Part shown: positions 7,312 to 15,200 of the stretch, piece by piece
Position numbering within the stretch: position 1 is the stretch's first letter
Layout: each line of letters begins with the position of its first letter
Source: Bordetella parapertussis
GTDB lineage: Bacteria; Pseudomonadota; Gammaproteobacteria; Burkholderiales; Burkholderiaceae_C
Assembly (NCBI GenBank): GCA_945878355.1
Contig: CAMCTC010000075.1
Location: 1-23,534, forward strand
Direction: 5' to 3'
Length of the DNA stretch: 23,534 nt
The notes under the pieces: model-generated
Told to the model about the DNA's origin: nothing
Databases searched by the model: none
Seen by the model: the letters and a program-made list of their open reading frames with translations, nothing else
Position numbers and translations under genes: made by a program

Positions 7312-8888
7312 ATCCGATCGACCGCGATGAACGCGCACCCTCCTTCACGCTGGACTTGGGGCTGAAGCGCCGCGAAGCGCTGGCATTGCTGGGGGGCACC
7401 GCGCTGGCCACCACCGGGCTGCCGGCGCTGGCGCAGGCCCAAACCAAAGGCGGTGTGCTCAAGGTCGCCGCACCAGCCAACCCTTCCAGCATGGACCCGG
7501 CCACCGGCGGCGCAGGGTCCGACCATGTGTTCCTGTGGACCGTCTACGACACGCTGGTCGAGTGGGACTACGCCACGCTCAAGCCTGTGCCCGGCATGGC
7601 CGAATGGGCCACCCCCGACGCACAGAGCTTCGTGCTGACGATCAAGCCCGGCATCACGTTTCACGATGGCACGCCGATGGACGCCGCAGCGGTCAAGTTC
7701 AACCTTGACCGCAACCGCAACGACCCACGATCGAATCTGAAGGTCGATCTGATCAACATCACCGCGGTCGACGTGACCGGGCCGCTGCAGCTCAAGCTGA
7801 CGATGAAGCAGCCCGATGCGGCGCTGCCGGCGATCCTGTCCGACCGCGCCGGCATGATGGTCAGCCCCAAGGCCGTGCAGACGCTGGGCAATGAGCATGA
7901 CCGCAAGCCGGTGGGTGCGGGGCGCTGGAAGTTCGTCAGCTGGGCCGACAACCAGAAACTGGTGGTCACGCGCAATGACAAGTACTGGCGCGCCGGCCAG
8001 CCCGCGCTCGATGGCATCGAGATGTCGATCATTCCCGAGATGGCCACCGGCCTGCGCTCGGTGGTGGCCGGTCAAAACCACATGGCCTACGGCCTGTCGG
8101 CGCGCTATTCGCCGATTGCCAGCAAGGCCAAGAACGTGACGGTGGTGACCGGGCCGACGCTGTACTGCTACATGCTGTTCCTGAACTACTCGCGTGCGCC
8201 GCTGAACAACCCCAAGGTGCGTCAGGCGATCAACTTCGCAATCAACCGCCAGCTGTTCATCAACGCGACGATGGGCGGCGTCGGCGAGCCCGCAGCGATG
8301 CTGCTGCCGTCGACCCACTGGGGTTACGACAAAGGCGTGGCCGGGCTCTACAAGTTCGACCCCGACCGCGGCAAGAAGCTGATGGCCGAGGCCGGCTATC
8401 CCAACGGGCTCGACATCACGGTGGGTGGCTACACCGACCAGGATGCGGTGCGACGGTCCGAGGTGCTGATCGACCAGCTCGGCAAGATCGGCATCCGCTG
8501 CAAGTACATCAATGGCACGATCGCCGAGGTCGCCGGGCAGTTCTTCGGCAGCGAGAAGAAGTTCGATGCACTGCAGGCGGCCTGGACCGGCCGGCCCGAC
8601 CCCAGCATGACCTACGCGCTGGCCTTCGGCAAGGGCGCTTACTACAACGCCGGTCGCTCGGAATCGTCTGAAGAGCTCAGCCAGTTGCTGCTCGACAGCC
8701 GCATCAAGGAAGACATCGCCTACCGCAAGCAGGTTTTTGCCAAGCTGCAGCGCATCGTGATGGAGCAGGCGCTGGCCGTACCGATCGCGTTCAACTTCGA
8801 GTTCGACGCGGTCGCGAACAACGTCAAGGGCTTCAAGCCCAACCTGCTGGGCAAGCCCAAGTTCTGGGACGTCTCGCTCGCGCCATGA
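7308..8888 (+). CDS. ABC transporter substrate-binding protein, family 5 (SBP_bac_5)
   Basis: A 526-aa periplasmic binding protein of the dipeptide/oligopeptide/nickel group. The N-terminus has a twin-arginine-like start (KRREAL, Arg21-Arg22), a hydrophobic core and a likely cleavage site after AQA44, so Tat export is plausible. The mature protein begins with GGVLKVA and continues with SSMDPATG, YDTLVEWD and FHDGTPMDAAAVKFNLDR, all characteristic of this family; the mid-region LNNPKVRQAINFAINR is also typical. It captures the ligand and delivers it to the two permeases. Peptides are the usual ligand, but the family also binds nickel, sugars, opines and glutathione, so the substrate is open. 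The start overlaps the upstream stop (ATGA); a much longer frame from 7218 overlaps the ATPase gene and is rejected. Confidence 0.93.
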   Translation: MNPIDRDERAPSFTLDLGLKRREALALLGGTALATTGLPALAQAQTKGGVLKVAAPANPSSMDPATGGAGSDHVFLWTVYDTLVEWDYATLKPVPGMAEWATPDAQSFVLTIKPGITFHDGTPMDAAAVKFNLDRNRNDPRSNLKVDLINITAVDVTGPLQLKLTMKQPDAALPAILSDRAGMMVSPKAVQTLGNEHDRKPVGAGRWKFVSWADNQKLVVTRNDKYWRAGQPALDGIEMSIIPEMATGLRSVVAGQNHMAYGLSARYSPIASKAKNVTVVTGPTLYCYMLFLNYSRAPLNNPKVRQAINFAINRQLFINATMGGVGEPAAMLLPSTHWGYDKGVAGLYKFDPDRGKKLMAEAGYPNGLDITVGGYTDQDAVRRSEVLIDQLGKIGIRCKYINGTIAEVAGQFFGSEKKFDALQAAWTGRPDPSMTYALAFGKGAYYNAGRSESSEELSQLLLDSRIKEDIAYRKQVFAKLQRIVMEQALAVPIAFNFEFDAVANNVKGFKPNLLGKPKFWDVSLAP

Positions 8889-8926
8889 GTGTTGGCCTGA
8901 GCTCGCGCGGCTTGCCAAGACCATGA
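8885..8926 (+). CDS. 13-codon mini-ORF linking binding-protein and permease genes
   Basis: ATG 8885 overlaps the TGA of the binding-protein gene (ATGA), and this frame runs 13 codons (MSVGLSSRGLPRP) to a TGA at 8924-8926, which in turn overlaps ATG 8923 of the permease (again ATGA). The operon's other three joints are also ATGA overlaps, so this tiny frame could pass terminating ribosomes to the permease, which lacks a clear RBS. It may equally be chance in 34 bp; the peptide itself has no recognisable function. Confidence 0.3.
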   Translation: MSVGLSSRGLPRP

Positions 8927-9876
8927 TCGGCCGGGGCGGTATCCGCTTTTTGCTGCGCCGGCTGGCGCAGGCCTTGCCGGTGCTGGTGTTTGCGACCTTT
9001 GTCGTGTTCAGCCTGCTCAAGCTGGTGCCGGGTGACATCGCTGTCACGCTGGCTGGCGAGAACGCGACCGATGAGCGCATCGCCGAGATCCGGACGCTCT
9101 ACGGGCTGGACCGTGCGTTCCTGCTGCAGTACGGCGACTGGCTGTGGAAAGCGGCGCACGGCGACTTGTCGAAATCGCTGTTGTCTGGTGAGCCGGTGAT
9201 GACCTCGATCGTGCGCTGCCTGCCCAACACCTTGCTGATCGTCTCGATCGCGCTGAGCGTGGCGCTGGTCGTTGGCGTGCCGCTGGGCATGCTCGCGGCC
9301 AGCCGGCCCCGCAGCTGGATCGACAGCGGCGTGATGAGCTTCGCGTCGCTCGGCGTGGCGGTGCCCAACTTCTGGCTGGCGATGCTGCTGGTGTCGCTGT
9401 TCGCGCTGCAACTGAACTGGTTCCCGGCCACCGGGTCGTCGCCTTTTCTGGCCGACCCGGTGTTGTCGCTGAGCCATGCGCTGCTGCCTGGCCTGGCACT
9501 GGCTGCCGGCGGGGTGGCCGAGATCGCGCGCCAGCTGCGCAGCTCGCTGATGGAAATCCTGTCGTCGCAATCGGTTCGAACCCTGCACGCCGTGGGCATG
9601 CACCCGGCGCGCATCCTGTGGCAACACGGGTTGAAGAACGTCGCGCTGAACATGATCACCGTGGTCGCGCTGCTGGCCAACCGCTTGCTGGCGGCCACCG
9701 TCGTGGTCGAGGCGGTGTTCGCGGTTCCCGGCATGGGCAACCTGATCGTCAACGGCGCGATCCTGCGCGACTTCCCAATCGTCCAAGGCGTCGTGTTCAC
9801 GATGGTGCTGATCGTGATCAGCCTGAACCTGCTGGCCGACATGCTGTACCGGGTTGCCGATCCGAGGGTGACATGA
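8923..9876 (+). CDS. ABC transporter permease (DppB-like)
   Basis: A 317-aa inner-membrane permease with the DppB/OppB plan. The first membrane helix starts right after the N-terminus (RRLAQALPVLVFATFVVF), then LKLVPGD and a periplasmic loop containing LYGLDR lead to a core of about five further helices. A conserved cytoplasmic loop around VRTLHAVGMHPARILWQHGLKN is the EAA-type contact with the ATPase. The segment VVEAVFAVPGMGNL, near residues 260-275, is diagnostic of the family. It forms half of the channel with the DppC-like partner. ATG 8923 has no strong RBS of its own. The stop overlaps the next ATG (ATGA at 9873-9876). Confidence 0.92.
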   Translation: MIGRGGIRFLLRRLAQALPVLVFATFVVFSLLKLVPGDIAVTLAGENATDERIAEIRTLYGLDRAFLLQYGDWLWKAAHGDLSKSLLSGEPVMTSIVRCLPNTLLIVSIALSVALVVGVPLGMLAASRPRSWIDSGVMSFASLGVAVPNFWLAMLLVSLFALQLNWFPATGSSPFLADPVLSLSHALLPGLALAAGGVAEIARQLRSSLMEILSSQSVRTLHAVGMHPARILWQHGLKNVALNMITVVALLANRLLAATVVVEAVFAVPGMGNLIVNGAILRDFPIVQGVVFTMVLIVISLNLLADMLYRVADPRVT

Positions 9877-10766
9877 CAACGAACGACAAGCCTTCCGTCC
9901 TCGATGCGCCGCCGGTCGCTGCGCCGCAGCGGCTCGCCCGACTGCTGCGCTGGTTGCGGTCTGACCTGGCTGCTGCGGCCAGCCTCGGACTGCTGTTGGC
10001 GCTGGCGGTGCTGGCCATCGGCGCGCCCTGGATCGCGCCTTTTTCGCCGATCGAACAAGACCTGGTCAACACGCTGGCCGACGCCAGCCCCGCGCATTGG
10101 TTGGGCACCGACGACCTGGGCCGCGACGTGCTCAGCCGGCTGATCCACGGCGCGCCCGCCTCGCTGTATGCCAGCGTGCTGGCGGTGAGCGTGGCGCTGC
10201 TGCTGGGCGTGCCGATCGGGCTGGTCGCGGGTTTTCTGGGCGGCTGGGTCGACGACCTGATCAGCCGCGGCATCGACACCTTGCTGTCTTTTCCGGCCAT
10301 CGTGCTGGCAATCGCGGTGACCGGTGCGCTGGGCATCGGCCTGACCAACGGCATGATCGCGGTGGGCATCGTCTTTGCGCCCCAGCTCGCGCGGCTGGTG
10401 CGGGCGCGAACCCTGGTGGTCCGACACGAACTCTATGTCGACGCGGCACGCTGCTTCGGCGCGAGCACCGGCCGCCTGCTGTGGCGCCATGTGCTGCCCA
10501 ACACGGTGCAGCCGGTGATCGTGCAGGTCACGCTGTTGCTGGCCGGTGCGCTGCTGGCCGAAGCCTCGCTGAGTTTTCTCGGCCTGGGCATCCAGCCGCC
10601 GCAGCCTAGCTGGGGCGGCATGTTGGCCCGCGCCTACCAGAACATGGAGCTCGCCCCCAGCCAGATGCTGGCGCCGGGCATGGCGATCCTGTTCACAGCA
10701 CTGGCATTCAACGCGCTCGGCGAGGCCCTGCGTGTTGCGCTAGACCCGACGATGCGCCGGCTGTGA
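9873..10766 (+). CDS. ABC transporter permease (DppC-like)
   Basis: A 297-aa inner-membrane permease. The N-terminal cytoplasmic part precedes a first helix (LGLLLALAVLAIGAPWIAPF), then HWLGTDDLGRDVLSRLIHGAP, a signature of DppC/OppC proteins, and four or five more helices. The EAA-type loop is at VRHELYVDAARCFGAS, and the end carries EASLSFLGLGIQPPQPSWGGM, also diagnostic. It completes the importer and closes the five-gene operon. Start 9873 overlaps the stop of the first permease; longer in-frame starts such as 9618 lie inside that gene and are rejected. Confidence 0.93.
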   Translation: MTTNDKPSVLDAPPVAAPQRLARLLRWLRSDLAAAASLGLLLALAVLAIGAPWIAPFSPIEQDLVNTLADASPAHWLGTDDLGRDVLSRLIHGAPASLYASVLAVSVALLLGVPIGLVAGFLGGWVDDLISRGIDTLLSFPAIVLAIAVTGALGIGLTNGMIAVGIVFAPQLARLVRARTLVVRHELYVDAARCFGASTGRLLWRHVLPNTVQPVIVQVTLLLAGALLAEASLSFLGLGIQPPQPSWGGMLARAYQNMELAPSQMLAPGMAILFTALAFNALGEALRVALDPTMRRL

Positions 10767-10818
10767 CACCATGACCCGAGCGACGACCCTGGTACAAGGC
10801 TTTGCACGCAGCCACCAT

Positions 10819-10841
10819 CGCCGGGTGAACATCGCCCGGCG
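10819..10841 (+). repeat. Inverted repeat downstream of the ABC operon
   Basis: CGCCGGG (10819-10825) and CCCGGCG (10835-10841) are exact reverse complements around a 9-nt loop, 52 bp after the permease stop. A stretch with TTTT occurs only at about 10855, so it is not a classic intrinsic terminator. It may limit read-through or protect mRNA 3' ends. Confidence 0.3.
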
Positions 10842-10875
10842 GCCCGCCTCGACAGTTTTCGAACCGTTTCAACTC

Positions 10876-10881
10876 AAGGAG
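10876..10881 (+). promoter_or_regulatory. Ribosome binding site of the biotinyl carrier gene
   Basis: AAGGAG lies 8 nt before ATG 10890. It is one of the strongest Shine-Dalgarno sequences in the window and supports a real gene in this short frame. Confidence 0.75.
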
Positions 10882-10889
10882 AAATCAGC

Positions 10890-11102
10890 ATGGCAGATCT
10901 GAAATCAATCGTCACCGGCACGGTGTGGAAAGTCGAAATGAAGGTCGGCGACCTGGTTCAGGCCGGCGACGCGATCCTGATCATGGAGTCGATGAAGATG
11001 GAGATTCCGATCGAGGCGCTGGCCGCCGGCACACTGACCCGATTGCTCGTCAAGGAAGGCGACAGCGTCACCGAGGGCGAGGTCGTCGCCAGCGTGGCCT
11101 GA
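10890..11102 (+). CDS. Small biotin/lipoyl carrier protein (BCCP-like)
   Basis: A 70-aa protein consisting of a single biotinyl/lipoyl domain. It carries ESMKMEIP with Lys36 as the expected biotinylation site; MKM is the biotin-type motif, whereas lipoyl domains usually have DKA. The flanking turns (KVGDLVQAGDAI and KEGDSVTEGEVV) form the two halves of the flattened beta barrel. In the family the tethered biotin carries CO2 from a biotin carboxylase to a carboxyltransferase acting on an acyl-CoA or a related substrate. Normal AccB is about 150 aa with an N-terminal extension that is absent here. No carboxylase or transferase is adjacent. The gene follows the ABC operon by 123 bp with its own strong RBS and converges with the OsmC gene. 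Confidence 0.9.
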   Translation: MADLKSIVTGTVWKVEMKVGDLVQAGDAILIMESMKMEIPIEALAAGTLTRLLVKEGDSVTEGEVVASVA

Positions 11103-11109
11103 GCCAGAC

Positions 11110-11127
11110 CGGGCCCGCCGCGGCCCG
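11110..11127. terminator. GC-rich hairpin between convergent genes
   Basis: CGGGCC (11110-11115) pairs with GGCCCG (11122-11127) around a 6-nt loop, filling most of the gap between the stops of the biotinyl carrier and OsmC genes. There is no U-tract on either strand, so its use as a bidirectional terminator is only a suggestion from its position. Confidence 0.3.
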
Positions 11128-11574
11128 TCACTTCAGCTGGACGCCCTGGACGTCGTACACCTGCACGGTCACCGGGATCACGGCGCGCACGCTGCCGGTG
11201 ACGGTGCAGTAGTCCTCGAACGAGGCCATCACCCGCGCCAGGTATTCGATCGCATCGCCCGACACGCCCAGCGTCAATTGGGCCGTGATCGCCAGCACGC
11301 GCAGGCGTTTGTCGGCGTTGCGGCCGACCTCGGCCTGGATCTCGCAGGCGATCGACCCGCTGGGCTGCTTGAGCTTGCGAAGCGCGAACAGCAGTGACGC
11401 GGCCAGGCAGTTGCCGACCGCCGCGCACAGCAATTGCATCGGCGACGGACCGCTGCCTTGGCCCAAGGGCGCGGGCTCGTCGGTCAGCAGCTCAGGCAGG
11501 CCATCGCCGAACTGGTTGTCGAACTGGTAGTCCTGACGCTGGGTCAGGCGAACGGTCACGCTGGTTTCACTCAT
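11128..11574 (-). CDS. OsmC/Ohr-family protein
   Basis: A 148-aa OsmC-fold protein. Cys56 (in AAVGNCLA) and Cys123 (in FEDYCTV) match the peroxidatic and resolving cysteines of OsmC/Ohr proteins in order and spacing (67 residues). GPSPMQLLCAAVGNC is the typical central helix. Family members reduce organic hydroperoxides using thiols, and some act on reactive sulfur species; they work as cytoplasmic dimers. The sequence looks like the OsmC-like/YhfA branch rather than classic Ohr. AGGAC precedes ATG 11574 by a few bases. It is the last gene of the RND-DUF2892-CsoR operon, 42 bp after the regulator stop, which ties its activity to the same stress signal. Confidence 0.88.
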   Translation of the reverse strand: MSETSVTVRLTQRQDYQFDNQFGDGLPELLTDEPAPLGQGSGPSPMQLLCAAVGNCLAASLLFALRKLKQPSGSIACEIQAEVGRNADKRLRVLAITAQLTLGVSGDAIEYLARVMASFEDYCTVTGSVRAVIPVTVQVYDVQGVQLK

Positions 11575-11616
11575 TGGGGGTCCTGTTGCAAGAATTTGGC
11601 GCTGGACCCGGTGCCG

Positions 11617-11952
11617 CTAGCGCACCTTGTTCAGCAGGGTCTGGACATCACCGAGAACGGCGGTCAGGTCGGCCTCGCGGCTGCCGTCGGGCGCGAGCCT
11701 GGCTTGCAGCTCTTGTTGCATGAAGCACACCGTCATGCGCACATAAGCGCTGTCCAGCGCCTTGCGCACCGCGGCCATCTGGCTGGCGATGTCCAGGCAG
11801 GCATCGCCGGTCTCGATCATTCGCTGGATGCCGCGCAACTGACCTTCGGCGCGTTTGAGCCGGTTGAGCAGGTCTTTGCGGGCGCTGTCGTCGCTGAGTT
11901 GGGCCATGCTGGAGCGGGCCGCGCAAGCGGCTGGGTCGGAATGAATCTGCAT
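11617..11952 (-). CDS. CsoR/FrmR-family (DUF156) sensor-repressor with atypical ligand set
   Basis: About 111 aa with an all-helical DUF156 core: LLNRLKRAEGQLRGIQRMIE forms the first helix and GDACLDIASQMAAVRKALDSAYVRMTVCFMQQEL the second. Family members repress as tetramers and release DNA when copper, nickel/cobalt, formaldehyde or persulfide reacts with conserved residues. Counting from the first conserved Cys (in DACLD), CsoR has His at +25 and Cys at +29, FrmR/RcnR have His at +25, and CstR has Cys at +29. Here +25 is Phe and +29 is Glu, while a Cys occurs at +24. A further Cys and a His are near the N-terminus. The inducer is therefore not canonical copper. The start is uncertain: GTG 11958, ATG 11952 and ATG 11907 are in frame and none has a good RBS. 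It lies between DUF2892 and OsmC genes. Confidence 0.88.
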   Translation of the reverse strand: MQIHSDPAACAARSSMAQLSDDSARKDLLNRLKRAEGQLRGIQRMIETGDACLDIASQMAAVRKALDSAYVRMTVCFMQQELQARLAPDGSREADLTAVLGDVQTLLNKVR

Positions 11953-12002
11953 TGTCACGGTCTGCGCAGCGAGCTCAGCTTGGCCGATTCAATCGCGGCG
12001 GT

Positions 12003-12212
12003 TCAAGCTTTCTCCGGCACGCCCAGCTTCTTGAGCATCCAGCCCATCGGGCAGACCTTGGTGAAGCCGAACTGCAGCAGGTTGGCGCCGACAAACGCTG
12101 TGAAGCCCAGCCACCAAGGGCTGACGTACAGAGGGCTGCCGGCGACGCCCAGCGCCAGCGACAGCAGGATGAAGCAACCCGCAAAAACATGTATCAATCG
12201 ATCGACGGTCAT
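12003..12212 (-). CDS. DUF2892 inner-membrane protein
   Basis: A 69-aa protein with two hydrophobic stretches (about 7-27 and 32-51) separated by a short SPLYVSP turn and followed by TKVCPMGWMLKKLGV. The opening VDRLIHVFAGCFIL and the C-P near the end fit DUF2892, the transmembrane domain that also ends the sulfurtransferase YgaP. The family has no firmly defined activity, but it is often found with rhodaneses and sulfur or thiol stress genes. ATG 12212 is chosen over an in-frame upstream start at 12251 because AGGAGT lies 6 nt before it and overlaps the pump's stop codon; this implies coupled translation with the RND gene. Confidence 0.85.
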   Translation of the reverse strand: MTVDRLIHVFAGCFILLSLALGVAGSPLYVSPWWLGFTAFVGANLLQFGFTKVCPMGWMLKKLGVPEKA

Positions 12213-12216
12213 GGTG

Positions 12217-15200
12217 TTACTCCTGTGGAGTGGTTGAGGAAGGCAGGGCATGGCGGCGCTGGTAGAGCGCGAAGTACAGCACCGGGATCACCACCAGCGT
12301 GAGCAGCGTGGAGACCAGGATGCCGAAGATCAACGAGACCGCCAGACCGTTGAAGATCGGGTCGTCGAGGATGAAGAAGCCGCCGATCATCGCGGCCAGA
12401 CCGGTCAGCGCGATGGGCTGGGCCCGCACCGCTGCTGAGGCCACGACGGCTTGCTTGAAGGCGACGCCGCGCTCGAGCTGCAGCTCGATGAAATCGACCA
12501 GCAGGATCGAGTTGCGAACGATGATGCCGGCCAGCGCGATCATGCCGATCATGCTGGTCGCGGTGAACTGTGCGCCCAGCAGCGCATGGCCGGGCATCAC
12601 GCCGATCAGCGTCAGCGGGATCGGCGCCATGATGACCAGTGGCGTCAGATAGCTTCTGAATTGAGCGACCACCAACAAGTAAATCAGGATCAGGCCGACA
12701 CCGTAGGCCGCGCCCATGTCGCGAAAGGTCTCGTAGGTGATTTGCGACTCGCCGTCCCATTTCACGGCGTACTCACGAAAAGGGTCGCTGGGCTGGTGGA
12801 TCCAGTATTCGCCGACCTCGGCGCCTTGTTGGGCGAGTTGAGCCAGCTTGGGGCGAATCGCGAACAAGCCGTACAAGGGCGAGTCGAGCTTGCCGGCCAT
12901 GTCGCCGAAGACATAGCTCACGCCCTGGAGGTCCTTGGTGAACAGCGGCTTGTCGATCACACCGCGCTCGACCCGGACCAGTTCACCCAAGGGCACCAGT
13001 TGACCGTTCGCCGCGCGCAGCGGCAGCGCCAGCAGCGCGTCTAGCCCGACCTGCGCCTCGCGTGGCAGTTGCAGCCGCACCGGCACCGGGTACTTGGACT
13101 GACCGTCGTGCAACCAGGCGGCGTCGGCGCCCGACAGCGCGGCCTGCACCGTCTGCGCGACCACCGCCACCGGAATGCCGAGCGCTTCGGCGCGTTGGCG
13201 CTGCACCCGCAGAAAGGCGCGCGGCGCGTCCACGGCCAGCGTGGTGTCGATCGCGACGATGTCCGGGGTGGCGGCAAAGGCCTGGGCCACCTGGGCCGCC
13301 AGACGCTGGCGGCCGGCCTCGTCCGGGCCGTAGACCTCGGCCACCAGCGGGCTGAGCACCGGTGGGCCGGGCGGCACCTCGACCAGCTTGAGCTTGGCGC
13401 CGTGGCCGGCGGCGATCTTCTCGAGTGCCGGGCGCAGCCGCTGGGCGATCGCGTGGCTCTTCTCGTGGCGGTGCTGCTTGTCGACCAGGTTGACCTGCAG
13501 GTCGCCTTGCTCGGCATCGGCGCGCAGGTAGTACTGGCGCACCAGGCCGTTGAAGGTGATCGGGCTGGCAGTGCCGGCGTAGCCCTGCAAGTCCAGCACC
13601 TCGGGCTGCTGGGCCAGGAAGGCCGCCAGGTCTTGCAACGCAGCGGCGGTGGACTCTAGCGGCGTGCCCGCAGGCATGTCGACGACGAGCTGGAACTCGC
13701 TCTTGTTGTCGAAGGGCAGCATCTTGAGCACCACGCCGAGGGCCGTGCCCGGCAGTGCGGCCATCGCCATCGACAGCCCCAAAGCGCCGACGATGCCCGC
13801 GGCCAGCATCCAGCGCCGCTTCGCGCTGTCGAGCAGGGGCATCAGCAGGCGCTGGAACAGCCACGCCAGCTTCGGACCGAGCCCGGCGTCATGGCCGACC
13901 GCGGCGTGGGCCGGCTTCATCAGCCGCAGCGCCAACCAGGGTGTGACGGTGAAAGCGATCATCAGCGACAGCGCCATGCCCAGGCTGGCATTGATCGGGA
14001 TCGGGCTCATGTACGGGCCCATCAGTCCGCTGACGAATGCCATTGGCAACAGCGCGGCGATCACCGTCAGCGTGGCCAGGATGGTGGGGCCGCCGACCTC
14101 GTCGACGGCGGCCGGGATGATGCTGCGCAGCGGCAGCCCCGGGCTCAGCGCCTGGTGGCGGTGGATGTTCTCGACCACCACGATCGCGTCGTCGACCAGG
14201 ATGCCGATCGAGAAGATCAGCGCGAAGAGCGAGACCCGGTTCAGCGTGAAGCCCCAGGCCCAGCTCGCGAACAAGGTGGCGGTCAGCGTCAGGATCACCG
14301 CGGCGCCGACGATCACCGCCTCGCGCCGGCCCAACGCCAGGCCGACCAGCAGGATCACCGACGCGGTGGCGAAAGCCAGCTTCTGGATCAGCTTGTTGGC
14401 CTTCTCGGCAGCGGTCTGGCCGTAGTCACGGGTGACCGTGGCCTGCAGCCCTTCGGGGATCACGGTGTTGCGCAACTCGTCCAGGCGCTTGCGCGCCGCC
14501 GCCGCGACATCGACAGCGTTGCTGCCTGGCTGCTTGGTCAGCGCCAGCGTGACTGCTGGATAAACCTGACCGACCGCGGCGCTGGCCGCGCTGCCCGCCC
14601 CGGGCGTGAACCAGACATGGCGCTGGGCCTGGGCCGCACCGGCCTGGACCTCGGCGACCTCGCGCAGGTAGACCGGCTTGCCCTGGTGGACGCCGACCAC
14701 CAGGTCGGCGACATCGTCGGCCGAGCGCAGGAACTCGCCGGTCTGCACCGCCAGCATCTGCGGCCCTCGCGGCGATCCCGCGGGCGTGTCGATCACCGAC
14801 CCGGCCGGCATCGCGAAGTTGGCCGCGGCCAGCGTGCTCTTGAGCCGCAACAGGTCGACGCCGCGATCGCGCAATCGGGTCGGGTCGAGCGTGACCTGCA
14901 CCACCCGGCCGGGGCCGCCGATGGTGTTGACCTCGCGGCTGCCGGGCACGCGCTTGAGCTCGGCCTCCAGCGTGTGCGCGACGCGCTCGATCTCGACCGC
15001 GCTGCGCTGGTCTTGTGCCCACAGCGTGATGCCCAGCACCGGCACGTCGTCGATGCCCTTGGGTCGGACGATGGGCGTGAGCGTTCCCAGCCCGGCGGGC
15101 AGCCAGTCCTGGTTCGCGTTGAGCACGTCGTAAAGCCGCACCAGCGCCTCGGTGCGTGGCACGCCAACCTTGAACTGCACCGTCAGCACCGCGACGCCCG

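Noticed and set aside
7281..9080. 599-codon open frame antisense to the binding-protein gene
   Set aside because: No family motif, low-complexity His/Gln/Arg composition, and complete overlap with a well-supported periplasmic binding protein.
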